Assembly (NCBI RefSeq): GCF_000470775.1
Contig: NC_022438.1
Location: forward strand, 1,550,001 to 1,614,000
Origin: Leifsonia xyli subsp. cynodontis DSM 46306
GTDB taxonomy: Bacteria > Actinomycetota > Actinomycetes > Actinomycetales > Microbacteriaceae
Length of the DNA: 64,000 nucleotides
Direction of reading: 5' to 3'
Shown here: in pieces, positions 45,387-53,228 of the stretch
How positions within the stretch are numbered: the stretch's first letter is position 1
Layout: the number at the start of each line of letters is the position of its first letter
The notes under the pieces: model-generated
Seen by the model: the letters and a program-made list of their open reading frames with translations, nothing else
Told to the model about the DNA's origin: nothing
The model's database searches: none
Made by a program: the position numbers and the translations under genes

Positions 45387-46167
45387 ATGAACAACACAGA
45401 CATTAGCATCTTCCGTCGCGAGGGGGTAGATCTCCGCGTGATCGTGATCGATGACGAGCCCTGGTTCGTCGCGGCCCGACGTTGCCTGCCTGTTGGGCTA
45501 TCGCGACGCCTACAATCTCACGCGCCGTCTGGAGCCTTCCGAGAAGGGTACTCACCAGATGAGGACCCCTGGCGGACTACAACCGGTCACTCTCATCTCG
45601 GAACCCGGGCTGTACCGCGCCGTCATGCGCAGCGACTCCGCGGCCGCGCTCGACTTCCAGATGTGGGTCCTGCACGATGTCCTCCCCTCGATCCGTCGGA
45701 CGGGTTCGTATGGTGCCCCGGCCGACGATCTCGCTTTGCCGGGTAATTATGTGGAGGCGTTGGAGGCGCTCCTTGTCCGGGAGCGGGCGAATCAGGCGCT
45801 CACGGTGGAGAACGCCCGGTTGGTTCCGCGTGCGGGCGCGTGGGATGCGATCGCGTCGGCGGTGGGTGACTACAGCGTGGGGGATGCGGCGAAGATCCTG
45901 TCCCGGGCGGGGGTTCCGACCGGCCTGCAACGCTTGTTCGCCCAGTTGGAGGACATCCGGTGGGTGTATCGCGGCATGGATGGGAAGTGGCGCGCCTACG
46001 CGGAGCGTGTGGAGAAGGGGTTCCTGGCGGAGAAGGCCCAGTTCCACCACCATCCCGCAACCGGGGAACTGGTGTTGGACGCCCCGCAGGTGCGGGTCAC
46101 CGTGAAAGGCGTGAACAAACTGCGGCAACGTCTCCATGTTGGGGCGCTCACGGCGGTGACCGCATGA
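45387..46167 (+). CDS. Second antirepressor, Bro-N plus KilA-C layout, with a +1 frameshift
   Basis: The first frame gives MNNTDISIFRREGVDLRVIV and DDEPWFVA, a Bro-N start. An extra G at 45473-45474 shifts the frame. Corrected, it continues PDVACLLGYRDAYNLTRRLE, GLYRAVMRSDSAAALDFQMW and VLPSIRRTG (Bro-N), then AWDAIASAVGDYSVGDAAKI and RWVYRGMDGKWRAYAERVEKG (KilA-C/ANT). The corrected length is about 259 residues. Unlike the antirepressor at 40621, this is the Bro/ANT type. Confidence 0.8.
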
Positions 46168-46319
46168 ACGGGCACAGGTTCCCGCTGGGTGTCGATGGTG
46201 ACGCCCGTGTGGGGGAACCAGCAGGCCGGGGGCAAACCCCCTGCCCCCGGCCTGCCCATCGTGCGACACCGGTCAATGGTGACGGCATCGCCCGCGTTCG
46301 CAAAGGGATGCGCTCGTGA
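46164..46319 (+). CDS. Small ORF overlapping the antirepressor stop
   Basis: 51 codons, starting in an ATGA overlap and ending in a GTGA overlap. No family recognised. It contains a perfect 14-bp hairpin (46221-46234 with 46242-46255), unusual inside a coding region, so the stretch could instead be a noncoding spacer with a terminator-like structure. The codon-overlap chain favours coding. Confidence 0.4.
   Translation: MNGHRFPLGVDGDARVGEPAGRGQTPCPRPAHRATPVNGDGIARVRKGMRS
46221..46255 (+). terminator. Perfect 14-bp GC hairpin
   Basis: GCAGGCCGGGGGCA (46221-46234) and TGCCCCCGGCCTGC (46242-46255), 7-nt loop. No T tract follows. It may limit read-through from the antirepressor into the small-gene operon. 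Confidence 0.5.
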
Positions 46320-46450
46320 GGCGGCGGGACGGGTTCACCCCCGCGCACCCGCTGCCGGTGGTGGCGTGGCTGCGTGCGGTGCAGGCGATGCGGGCGATGG
46401 AGGTAATCGCCGCCGAGAACGACGAAGACGAGCTGGAGGCGTGCGCATGA
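46316..46450 (+). CDS. Small phage protein of unknown function
   Basis: 44 residues from the GTG overlapping the previous stop: a basic start (RRRDGFTPAHPLP), a helix (VVAWLRAVQAMRAMEVIAAE) and an acidic end. No family recognised. The next plus-strand ATG overlaps its stop, but that frame is antisense to the gene at 46456-46737 and is not supported. Confidence 0.45.
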   Translation: MRRRDGFTPAHPLPVVAWLRAVQAMRAMEVIAAENDEDELEACA

Positions 46451-46455
46451 GACGC

Positions 46456-46737
46456 CTATTGCTGTGCCTCATGGGTTGGTGGGATGAAGCGGTCGATGCG
46501 GCGCTGCGCTCGCTTCCGCGCCCGGGCCGCGGTCGCTCTTCGCGAGCCCTCCAAGAAATAGTCATGAACGACCACATCATCCCCATCGACCATTTGTGCG
46601 ATGACCTCAACCGCCGCCCAGAGCGCGTCGAGTTCGGCGCGAATCATCAGGAAGTGAGTATCGCCACCCCGGCTGAGGATTGCGTGTTGATCCTCAAGGC
46701 GGGACTTGATCGCACGCACTATGTCGAGAGCTGTCAT
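46456..46737 (-). CDS. Leftward small helical protein inside the rightward operon
   Basis: 93 residues: TALDIVRAIKSRLEDQHAIL, then IRAELDALWAAVEVIAQMVD and a basic C-terminal helix (RRATAARARKRAQRRIDRF). No family recognised. TACATT lies 6 nt before the ATG, the same leaderless spacing as in the HTH array. It is the only leftward gene between 45.3 and 64 kb, so it is likely under its own control and may act in lysogeny. Confidence 0.55.
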   Translation of the reverse strand: MTALDIVRAIKSRLEDQHAILSRGGDTHFLMIRAELDALWAAVEVIAQMVDGDDVVVHDYFLEGSRRATAARARKRAQRRIDRFIPPTHEAQQ

Positions 46738-46770
46738 CGCCCCAATGTACCTGCCGGCATATCGGAAGGC

Positions 46771-46878
46771 ATGGCGGGGGTGCTGGTCCTGGCTGTCGTT
46801 TTCGTCCTGGGGCTGGCGATGACCGCGCTGCTGTGCGGGTGGGTTTTCCTGCCGGTGGGGGTTCGGTCATGGGGATGA
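46771..46878 (+). CDS. Tiny membrane protein
   Basis: 35 residues with GGAAGG just ahead of the ATG. Almost the whole chain is one membrane segment (VLVLAVVFVLGLAMTALLCG). The stop overlaps the next start. Function unknown. Confidence 0.45.
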   Translation: MAGVLVLAVVFVLGLAMTALLCGWVFLPVGVRSWG

Positions 46879-47081
46879 TCAACCTGCGAGCCCCTGTAAC
46901 GGTGCCGGAGTGTGACCCGGTGGTGATGGTGGCCTCGTGTCGGTGGTGCGGTTTCGATGGGGAGGTCACCGCGACCGTTCTGGGCGTGGAGCGGGGGTGG
47001 TCGGCTTGCACGGTCACCTATGGGTTCACCTGCCCGAACGGGTGTGTCAACGAGATCCGCGACGACGGGGGTGGACGGTGA
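46875..47081 (+). CDS. Zinc-ribbon-like small protein
   Basis: 68 residues from the ATGA overlap at 46875 (ATG at 46869 is the alternative). CRWC near residue 22 and CPNGC near residue 58 make a two-knuckle zinc ribbon around a beta segment. Many phage early operons carry such proteins; its partner is unknown. Confidence 0.55.
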   Translation: MINLRAPVTVPECDPVVMVASCRWCGFDGEVTATVLGVERGWSACTVTYGFTCPNGCVNEIRDDGGGR

Positions 47082-47269
47082 ACCGGTGGACCGTGTTCGT
47101 GACCGGTGTTTTCCTCACCGCCGTGGTCCTGGCTTTCACTGCCGCGGTGGCGGGCCTGACCCTGCTGCGCCTGCTGGGCACCGTGATCGCGATCGGCGTG
47201 TTCACTGCCGCGTGCTGGGCGTATGAGGCCCACACGGGAACACGAGAGAGGAGGGAAACCGATGAGTAG
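47078..47269 (+). CDS. Small two-segment membrane protein
   Basis: 63 residues from a GTG overlapping the previous stop. Two hydrophobic stretches (VFVTGVFLTAVVLAFTAAVA and LGTVIAIGVFTAACWAY) with a charged C-terminal tail. Function unknown. Confidence 0.55.
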   Translation: MNRWTVFVTGVFLTAVVLAFTAAVAGLTLLRLLGTVIAIGVFTAACWAYEAHTGTRERRETDE

Positions 47270-47651
47270 CCCAGATGACTATGACGGCAGATACAGCTTT
47301 TTCACGGGCGGGGACGCGGTACAGCGCTGGTTCTCTGATGTGGCTGTTGATCTGCGTTCCTTAGCGGATGTGATCGAGAGGATCAGCGGGTATGACGATG
47401 ACGCCACCCGCACCCGCCGTTACGCCGATATCAGCGTTGATCTCGCGGCAGACACCTGTGGCACCCTCCCGCTCCTTGTCGATCACCTGTACCGACTCCG
47501 CGATGCCCTCTACCGGGACGCGCCGTTGAAGGAGTCCGAGGTCACCGCGGCCGGCGGGGTCTTCGACCTCGCCTTCGGCGGGCGGAATGAGCGTGTTCGC
47601 GCTGGACGCATAACACCCACACCCGTGAACTCAGAGAAGGAAAACCCATGA
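47262..47651 (+). CDS. Phage protein of unknown function
   Basis: 129 residues. The ATG at 47262 follows GGAGGG and overlaps the previous gene by 8 nt. It is helical, with VAVDLRSLADVIERISGYDD and LLVDHLYRLRDALYRDAPLK, and a Gly/Arg-rich end. No family recognised. The stop overlaps the next start (ATGA). Confidence 0.6.
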   Translation: MSSPDDYDGRYSFFTGGDAVQRWFSDVAVDLRSLADVIERISGYDDDATRTRRYADISVDLAADTCGTLPLLVDHLYRLRDALYRDAPLKESEVTAAGGVFDLAFGGRNERVRAGRITPTPVNSEKENP

Positions 47652-47923
47652 TCACGAAATACCTGACCCGGAATAAGAGGATCAACACTCGTGACCACGA
47701 CATCGTGGTCACGGTCAACTGTCGCACGGACTCCTTCGGGCACACATTCCACACCATCGACCTGGCCTTCGACGAGGAGCTGAGCGTCGGCTATGTCTCC
47801 CGGGTCCTGGCTGAACTCGCCGCCCGCCTGTTGGACACCACGGACACAATCCCGCCCGGCCACACGGCCTTCTGTCATGCGCCTGCCGCCCACACCCGTG
47901 AATCAGAGAAGGAGCCGGGATGA
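47648..47923 (+). CDS. Phage protein of unknown function
   Basis: 91 residues, ATGA overlaps at both ends. Mixed alpha/beta composition (IVVTVNCRTDSFGHTFHTID, SVGYVSRVLAELAARLLD) with a short tail PAAHTRESEKEPG. No family recognised. Confidence 0.6.
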   Translation: MITKYLTRNKRINTRDHDIVVTVNCRTDSFGHTFHTIDLAFDEELSVGYVSRVLAELAARLLDTTDTIPPGHTAFCHAPAAHTRESEKEPG

Positions 47924-48015
47924 TCGTGTTCGCGTGTGTGGTCGGGTGGGGTATCGCTGTGGTGTGGGGTGCCGCCGTGGTGTGGGACTGGTTCAGCGGT
48001 CGCGGGGTGGGCTGA
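47920..48015 (+). CDS. Tiny membrane peptide
   Basis: 31 residues, one membrane segment (VFACVVGWGIAVVWGAAVVW). Preceded by GGAGCCGGG, and its ATG and TGA both overlap neighbours. Too short for a family call; supported by context only. Confidence 0.4.
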   Translation: MIVFACVVGWGIAVVWGAAVVWDWFSGRGVG

Positions 48016-48200
48016 TGGACGATGTGATGCGGACGGTTGTGGGCATTGTCTATGGGCCACGGTTCACCGGCCGTGACCTTCCACCACGACCCGGCGGCCG
48101 TAACGACAGTGTGGCTGCTGCTGGTGGTGATCATCGCCGTGACCAGTGGGATGTCGACAACCTCGTCCGCGGGGACGGGATGCCGGAGGGCGCGGCGTGA
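48015..48200 (+). CDS. Small phage protein of unknown function
   Basis: 61 residues, starting in a TGATG overlap and ending in a GTGA overlap with the exonuclease gene. Polar C-terminal half (DHRRDQWDVDNLVRGDGM). An alternative frame over the same DNA has a hydrophobic stretch, but this frame fits the overlap chain. Confidence 0.4.
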   Translation: MDDVMRTVVGIVYGPRFTGRDLPPRPGGRNDSVAAAGGDHRRDQWDVDNLVRGDGMPEGAA

Positions 48201-48796
48201 CTTACTTCGATCGTATCCTCGACGATGGCACGATGCGCGAGCGGTGGCAGGAGGCGCGCTGGCCGGTGGTTGGCGCGTCCGATGCCGCGAAGCTGTCGAA
48301 AGCGTCCTCGCTCCCGTCCTACCTGCGGGGCAAGCTTTCCCGGACGGGCTTCCATGGCAACGACTACACCGCCTCCGGCCACCGGTGGGAGCCGATGATG
48401 CTCGCCTGGGCCGGTATCCCGCAGAACGTCGCGCTCGTCCACGCACCCGACGAGCCCGGGTTCGCTGCGACGCCGGACGGGATCCTTGAGCTGCCAGGCG
48501 GGCGGCTACGGCTGGCGGAGTGTAAGGCGAAGCACGGGCGGATCGTGAACGGTCCGACGCTGCCCGAGTGGCGGCAGCTCGCGTGGCAGTTCCTCGTGTT
48601 TCCCGAGGCCGAGGAGATCGAGTTCGTCTGGGCCGAGATCGTGGGCGGTGAGCTGCGCACGGCCGAGCCGAAGCACCTGACGATCCCGCGGGACCACCCG
48701 AAGATCACGGACCTGACCGCCCATCTCCTCCCTATCGCGACCGAGCTGCTGGCGCAGCTGCGCATCGCGCTCGACTTCGAAAGGCAGCTCGCATGA
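48197..48796 (+). CDS. YqaJ-type viral recombinase exonuclease
   Basis: Lambda-exonuclease-like nuclease that resects DNA ends for annealing. 199 residues from the GTG at 48197. Motifs: VVGASDAAKL (substrate entry), ASGHRWEPMMLAWAG (catalytic Glu), FAATPDGILE (Asp) and LAECKAKHG (E-x-K). The RecT-like gene follows with an ATGA overlap, completing a two-component recombination system. Confidence 0.85.
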   Translation: MTYFDRILDDGTMRERWQEARWPVVGASDAAKLSKASSLPSYLRGKLSRTGFHGNDYTASGHRWEPMMLAWAGIPQNVALVHAPDEPGFAATPDGILELPGGRLRLAECKAKHGRIVNGPTLPEWRQLAWQFLVFPEAEEIEFVWAEIVGGELRTAEPKHLTIPRDHPKITDLTAHLLPIATELLAQLRIALDFERQLA

Positions 48797-49674
48797 CCAG
48801 CACCGCTCTCAAGCCGTATGACTCGGCGTCGCTTCCCGAGCGGCAGCAGTACGCGCAGACCCTCGCAACGGGCGGTGACCTGATCCCGAGGGGTCTGTGG
48901 GCGCAGGTTCGCCAGCCCGACGGCTCGGTGACCCAGGCGCCGTCGCCGGGGAAGGTGCTCCTGGTGATGGAGACCGGCGCGATGCTCGGCCTCCACCCGG
49001 TGGCAGCACTGCAGGGCGTCCACATCATTGAGGGGAAGGCGACGCTCTCACCGGCGCTGATGAGCGCGGTCGTGCGCAAGGCCGGCCACCGCCTCCGGGT
49101 GCGGACGAGTGGGAGCATCGCGGGCGGAGACTTCGCCGCGACCGCATCGCTCACACGCTCCGACGACCCCGACTTCACCTACGAGGCCACCTGGACGACT
49201 GAGCGCGCGACCCGCGCCGGCCTGATGGGCAAGGACGTGTGGAAGAAGTACGCGGAGGCGATGTGCAAGGCCCGTGCGATCTCGGAGGTGTGCCGCGAGG
49301 GCGCGGAGGACGCACTCATGGGCGTGCATTACACCCCGGAGGAGCTCGACACCCCCGTGACCCAGAACGGTGAGGCCGACGTGATCGAGGGCGTACTGGA
49401 GCCGACCGAGGACTGGGCGGCGATGATCAAGGACGCGCAGACGAAGGAAGCCGTCGAGGAGATCGTCGCGAGGGCGAAAGCCGTGGGCGAGTTCACCGAC
49501 CCGGTGCGGACCCTGGCGCTCGCCCGGTACGGCGCGATCGGCCGCGCCGAGGAGAAGACCGTCGAAGCTGAGCCCGTAGCGAACGAGGGCGAGGAGGTCT
49601 CTGAGGAAGAGTACCTGCGTCGCGAGGCAGCAGAGTACGAGGCGGCGGTTGCGCGCGGTGAGGTGCAGCCGTGA
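48793..49674 (+). CDS. recT: RecT-family single-strand annealing protein
   Basis: Pairs with the upstream exonuclease for phage recombination. 293 residues. Family features: ALMSAVVRKAGHRLRV, DFTYEATWTTERATRAGLMG, WKKYAEAMCKARAISEVCRE and the acidic C-terminal tail (GEEVSEEEYLRREAAEYEAA). Starts in an ATGA overlap. Confidence 0.85.
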   Translation: MTSTALKPYDSASLPERQQYAQTLATGGDLIPRGLWAQVRQPDGSVTQAPSPGKVLLVMETGAMLGLHPVAALQGVHIIEGKATLSPALMSAVVRKAGHRLRVRTSGSIAGGDFAATASLTRSDDPDFTYEATWTTERATRAGLMGKDVWKKYAEAMCKARAISEVCREGAEDALMGVHYTPEELDTPVTQNGEADVIEGVLEPTEDWAAMIKDAQTKEAVEEIVARAKAVGEFTDPVRTLALARYGAIGRAEEKTVEAEPVANEGEEVSEEEYLRREAAEYEAAVARGEVQP

Positions 49675-50060
49675 CCGAGCTTGTGCATGCCACGACCGGC
49701 GAGCTGATCGACTACCAGCCGGTCTCGCCGATGGAGATCGAGTTCATCATCCGCGAGATCGGCGAACGGTTGGAGACGGCAGTACCGGTCCTCAAGCAGA
49801 TGTGGCGCGACCGCTACGAAGCCGAACGGGAACTGATCAAAGCGCGCGCGACCGCGATGCTCAACTCCAAGGCCGACTCCGTGACAGAGAAGCGCGCCGA
49901 GGCTGACCTTGCCGCCCTGCCGCACCGGTTGGAGTTCGACCTCAAGAAAGAGGCTCTCCACGCGGCCGAGGAGTTGCAGAAGGCTCTCACGGCGAAGCTC
50001 TACGGCTACCTCAACCTCAACAAGGCGCTCGCGTCGTCGTACAACGCGACCGGCCGCTGA
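49671..50060 (+). CDS. Helical phage protein of unknown function
   Basis: 129 residues from a GTG overlapping the recT stop. Mostly alpha-helical and charged (EIEFIIREIGERLETAVPVL, AERELIKARATAMLN, KKEALHAAEELQKALTAKLY). It always follows the recombination genes in related actinophages as far as I can tell from layout; function unknown. Confidence 0.6.
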   Translation: MTELVHATTGELIDYQPVSPMEIEFIIREIGERLETAVPVLKQMWRDRYEAERELIKARATAMLNSKADSVTEKRAEADLAALPHRLEFDLKKEALHAAEELQKALTAKLYGYLNLNKALASSYNATGR

Positions 50061-50085
50061 AAACCCACCCAGAGAAGGGAACACC

Positions 50086-50532
50086 GTGTCCGATTACCTT
50101 GGCACCCTGGACGGTGCGGTCGCCGATCAGGTCCAGACTGAGGATCTCCGCGAGCTGCCACAGCCGCGTCGCACCCACCGTTCGGCGAGGAAAGCCGGAA
50201 CCGCGTTCGAGTCATCCGTCGCCGCGTATCTCGCCGCCGAGCTCGACGACGACCGGATCGAACGGCGCGCGAAGAACGGTGTCAAAGACCGCGGCGACAT
50301 CACCGGGGTGAAGACGATCCGCGGCGGGCGGGTCGTGATCGAGTGCAAAAACGTGGCCACCCTCGCCCTGCCCGCCTGGCTGCGGGAGGCCGAGACCGAG
50401 GCCGGCAACGACGACGCTGTAATCGGGGTTGTCGTCCACAAACGCCGCGGCGTCGCCGACCCAGCCGAGCAGTTCGTGACCATGACCCTGAACACCCTCG
50501 CCCGTCTCCTGAACGGCGGGGCCGAACTATGA
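50086..50532 (+). CDS. PDDEXK-type nuclease, possible Holliday junction resolvase
   Basis: 148 residues from the GTG at 50086 (GAGAAGGG upstream). The nuclease core is visible as AGTAFESSVAAYLAAE (Glu), KDRGDITGV (Asp), VVIECKNVATL (E-x-K). This pattern fits the restriction-endonuclease fold; similar actinophage proteins are annotated as Holliday junction resolvases. Activity is inferred. Confidence 0.7.
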   Translation: MSDYLGTLDGAVADQVQTEDLRELPQPRRTHRSARKAGTAFESSVAAYLAAELDDDRIERRAKNGVKDRGDITGVKTIRGGRVVIECKNVATLALPAWLREAETEAGNDDAVIGVVVHKRRGVADPAEQFVTMTLNTLARLLNGGAEL

Positions 50533-50852
50533 GCCCCGACACGATTCCCGTCCTCATCGACATCACGGGCAACGAGATCCACATCCTTGAGCTGATCAAT
50601 ACCCCCGTCGGCCTCGCACTCAACGACCGCGGCGTCTACTCGCTGCTCGGCACCGTCCGTGAGGCACAGATCGCCGGGGCGCGCGAGGGGTCGCTGATCA
50701 ACAGCTGGCGGTGGGACTCCGAAGGCTACTCGGGTGAAGCGAAGACGAAAGCCGCCGCCATCGCCGCGATGCTCACCGACACCGGCTATGTCCAAGCGAC
50801 CCTGACCGACACGATCCCCGACCTCCTCGACCACTGGGATGGTGCCGGATGA
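50529..50852 (+). CDS. Phage protein of unknown function
   Basis: 107 residues, ATGA overlaps at both ends. LALNDRGVYSLLGTVREAQI and SLINSWRWDSEGYSGEAKTK are the most distinctive stretches. No family recognised. Confidence 0.55.
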   Translation: MSPDTIPVLIDITGNEIHILELINTPVGLALNDRGVYSLLGTVREAQIAGAREGSLINSWRWDSEGYSGEAKTKAAAIAAMLTDTGYVQATLTDTIPDLLDHWDGAG

Positions 50853-51265
50853 TCCCCGCGACGGTGAAGAAGGCGGTCCTGACCCGCGACGGTGGTGTAT
50901 GCGTTCTGGCGTCGTTCGGGTGTCTCGGTGAGGCGACGGCGTGCGATCACCGCATCGGGCGTGGGATGGGCGGTGGCCGCGGGTTGGATGTGCCGGTGAA
51001 CCTGGTGGCCGCGTGTGTGCTGTGCAACGGCCTGAAAGAGGACGACACCCAGTTCCAACGGGAGTGCGCACGCCGGGGTTTGAAAATCCGCCGCACCCAG
51101 ACCACCACCCAAGACCTGGAGAACGCCGCGCGTATCCCCGTGCAATACCCCGACGGCACCTGGTGGACCCTCACCGGCACCACCAAGCGCCCGCTGCGAG
51201 CGGACGAAGCGAACACCCTGATTACCCGGCACGGGCTCGATCAGAACAGAAGGAAGGCGAGCTGA
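50849..51265 (+). CDS. HNH endonuclease
   Basis: 138 residues. TRDGGVCVLASFGCLGE, ACDHRIGRGMGGG (H-N-H first His) and NLVAACVLCNGLKEDD (Asn and zinc Cys pair) make an HNH finger. It sits in the replication operon rather than by the terminase, so a DNA-processing or homing role is possible. The stop overlaps the next start (TGATG). Confidence 0.8.
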   Translation: MIPATVKKAVLTRDGGVCVLASFGCLGEATACDHRIGRGMGGGRGLDVPVNLVAACVLCNGLKEDDTQFQRECARRGLKIRRTQTTTQDLENAARIPVQYPDGTWWTLTGTTKRPLRADEANTLITRHGLDQNRRKAS

Positions 51266-52035
51266 TGGCGTGGTTCAAGGTTGATGACGGTTTCTGGTCA
51301 CACCCTAAAACCCTGAGGCTGTCGACGGCGGCGGTGGCTTTGTGGGTGCGGGCCGGGTCGTGGTCTTCTCAGCAGTTGACGGACGGCGTCATTGAGCATC
51401 ATGTGCTCGGAATGTTCGGTGCGACGGCTAAAGTAGCGCGGGAGCTCGTGGATGTCGGGTACTGGGAGATCGATGCTCGCGGCTATGTTTTCCACGATTG
51501 GCAGGACTATCAAGAGGAATCCGAGAAGGTCAAGGCCCGCCGAGAGGCTGCGCGTGAACGTATGCGCACTGTTCGCGCGAACAGAACCCGAACAGAACCC
51601 GAACATGCCAACGAACGTTCCGACGAACATGCGGAGAAGTTCGCGGGAAGTTCGGAAGAAGTTCGCCTAACCCCGACCCGACCCGACCCGACCTACTTAA
51701 CAACACCTGACGGTGTTGTTGCCCGCACTCGTGGGACCCGCATCCCGGAGCCGTTCGTCGTGACCGGGCAGATGCGGGCCTGGGCGGCCAGCGAGGTCCC
51801 GGCGGTCGATGTGGACGCGGCGACCCGGAAGTTCGTGGATCACTGGCGGGCGAAGTCCGGCCGTGACGGGACGAAGCGGGACTGGACGGCCGCGTGGCGC
51901 AACTGGCTGAGAACCGACGCCGAACGCAAACCGCAGGCCCGACCGGACAAGGACGAGCGTGCTTTGTCCGTTATCGAGATGGGTCAACGCATGGCGGCGG
52001 CGGACGCCGGAGCGCGCCGGGAGGTGACGGCGTGA
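51265..52035 (+). CDS. Phage replication initiation-type protein
   Basis: 256 residues. The N-terminal part (MAWFKVDDGFWSHPKTLRLS through GYVFHDWQDYQ) is the winged-helix type common at the start of phage replication proteins. A charged linker follows (KARREAARERMRTVRANR), with a C-terminal domain (FVDHWRAKSGRDGTKRDWTA, WRNWLRTDAE) like DnaD/primosome-associated tails. Followed directly by a small helicase-loader-like gene. Confidence 0.65.
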   Translation: MAWFKVDDGFWSHPKTLRLSTAAVALWVRAGSWSSQQLTDGVIEHHVLGMFGATAKVARELVDVGYWEIDARGYVFHDWQDYQEESEKVKARREAARERMRTVRANRTRTEPEHANERSDEHAEKFAGSSEEVRLTPTRPDPTYLTTPDGVVARTRGTRIPEPFVVTGQMRAWAASEVPAVDVDAATRKFVDHWRAKSGRDGTKRDWTAAWRNWLRTDAERKPQARPDKDERALSVIEMGQRMAAADAGARREVTA

Positions 52036-52400
52036 ACATTGATGAGACCGCGAAGGTGTTGGCGAAGATCCAGCTCGGCGACAACCGCCAGATCACTTCG
52101 TTGGTGATCCAGGAGTGGCACGACACCATCGGGGACCTGCCCTATACGGACGCCGTGGAGGCGGTCAGGATGCACCGCCGTGACACGATCGCGTATCTGA
52201 TGCCTGCCCACATTCGAGCCAACGCTCGCGTCCTCCAGCATCGACGCGAACGGGCGCAGCGTATCGCCCGCCCGGGCCTGCCCCGACCGGAGATCACCCT
52301 CGACCGGGAAACATTCGAGGCCGAGACACGGAAGTGGATCGAGCACTACCGCAGGCAGCGAGCAAACGAACCCATCGAGACGGAGGAGGCCACAGCGTGA
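52032..52400 (+). CDS. Possible helicase-loader-like replication protein
   Basis: 122 residues from a GTG overlapping the previous stop. Helical: VLAKIQLGDNRQITSLVIQE, DAVEAVRMHRRDTIAYLMPA and HIRANARVLQHRRERAQRIA. Position after the replication initiator matches phage genes that recruit the host DnaB helicase, but no decisive motif is seen. Confidence 0.5.
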   Translation: MNIDETAKVLAKIQLGDNRQITSLVIQEWHDTIGDLPYTDAVEAVRMHRRDTIAYLMPAHIRANARVLQHRRERAQRIARPGLPRPEITLDRETFEAETRKWIEHYRRQRANEPIETEEATA

Positions 52401-52732
52401 CCCAGATTGTGAAGTTCCCAGACGCCGTGTGGGGGCGGTTGGCGTCCCTGGCGGAAACGCGGGAGGTGTCCATCGCGGACCTGATCGTGGAGGCGGCGGA
52501 GCACCTGCTCGCGCAGGCTGGTAGCCGGCGGCGCGGCCGCCGGGTGTTGGACGGGGAGGACCCGGCGATCGCGGCGCGGATCCGCGACCTGGTGGAAACC
52601 CACCACACCACCGCGGGCATCGCCCGCGAGCTGGGCGTATCCGTGGACTCCGTGCGCACCGTGCTACGCCACCTTGGCATGCCCACCGACAACCGTTACC
52701 ACGCCGCCCGGACACGGACCCAGGAACGATAG
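52397..52732 (+). CDS. DNA-binding protein with C-terminal HTH
   Basis: 111 residues from a GTGA overlap. The N-terminal part resembles a ribbon-helix-helix start (IVKFPDAVWGRLASLAETRE). The C-terminal half has HHTTAGIARELGVSVDSVRT, a clear helix-turn-helix like those in resolvases. Probably a regulator of the early operon. Confidence 0.65.
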   Translation: MTQIVKFPDAVWGRLASLAETREVSIADLIVEAAEHLLAQAGSRRRGRRVLDGEDPAIAARIRDLVETHHTTAGIARELGVSVDSVRTVLRHLGMPTDNRYHAARTRTQER

Positions 52733-52743
52733 GAGAACACCCC

Positions 52744-53172
52744 ATGACCGACCCCACCACCCCGACCAACCGCGCCACCCCGACCACCGTTGAGGCTCTG
52801 GCGGCGGAGCGGGACACGTACGCGCAGGCGCTCTGGGACGTGTACGGCATCCTCGGCTTCGACCGCGACGGTGACCCGACACCGGCCGCGTGCCTGACCT
52901 CCGGTGCTGAGGATTTCGCGAACTCGATGGTCGCCGCCGCCTGGGAGGCCCGCGAAAACACTGAGGAGGCTGTGCGTGAGGAGCGCCGCGACGCCCTCGA
53001 AGAGGTCCGCGCCCACCGGATCAAACACGTCTTCCAAGAACGCCCGAACGAGTACAGCTACCGGTGTTCCTGCGGATTCCTCGTCAAACACATCCCATTC
53101 GGCGGCCCAGCGGAGTGCCCGGAACTGTCCAACCTGATCCGCGGAACAACCGACGAGGAAACCCCCGCATGA
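52744..53172 (+). CDS. Phage protein with a zinc-binding tail
   Basis: 142 residues, AGGAG ahead of the ATG. Helical middle (EARENTEEAVREERRDALEE) and a CSCGF knuckle near residue 108, with a second Cys at PAECPELSN. No family recognised. Overlaps the next minigene (ATGA). Confidence 0.55.
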   Translation: MTDPTTPTNRATPTTVEALAAERDTYAQALWDVYGILGFDRDGDPTPAACLTSGAEDFANSMVAAAWEARENTEEAVREERRDALEEVRAHRIKHVFQERPNEYSYRCSCGFLVKHIPFGGPAECPELSNLIRGTTDEETPA

Positions 53173-53228
53173 CAGACACCGACCCGCTCCTGGCAGCCGT
53201 CGAGGCGCTGACGAGGGAGACCCGATGA
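53169..53228 (+). CDS. 19-residue minigene
   Basis: MTDTDPLLAAVEALTRETR, overlapping ATGA at both ends. It may be a real micropeptide, or only a translational-coupling bridge to the next gene. Confidence 0.3.
   Translation: MTDTDPLLAAVEALTRETR

Noticed and set aside
46447..46878. Plus-strand frame continuing from the 46316 gene through 46878
   Set aside because: Starts in an ATGA overlap, but its middle is antisense to a better-looking leftward protein. Only the last 35 codons (from 46771) resemble a membrane peptide with their own ribosome site.
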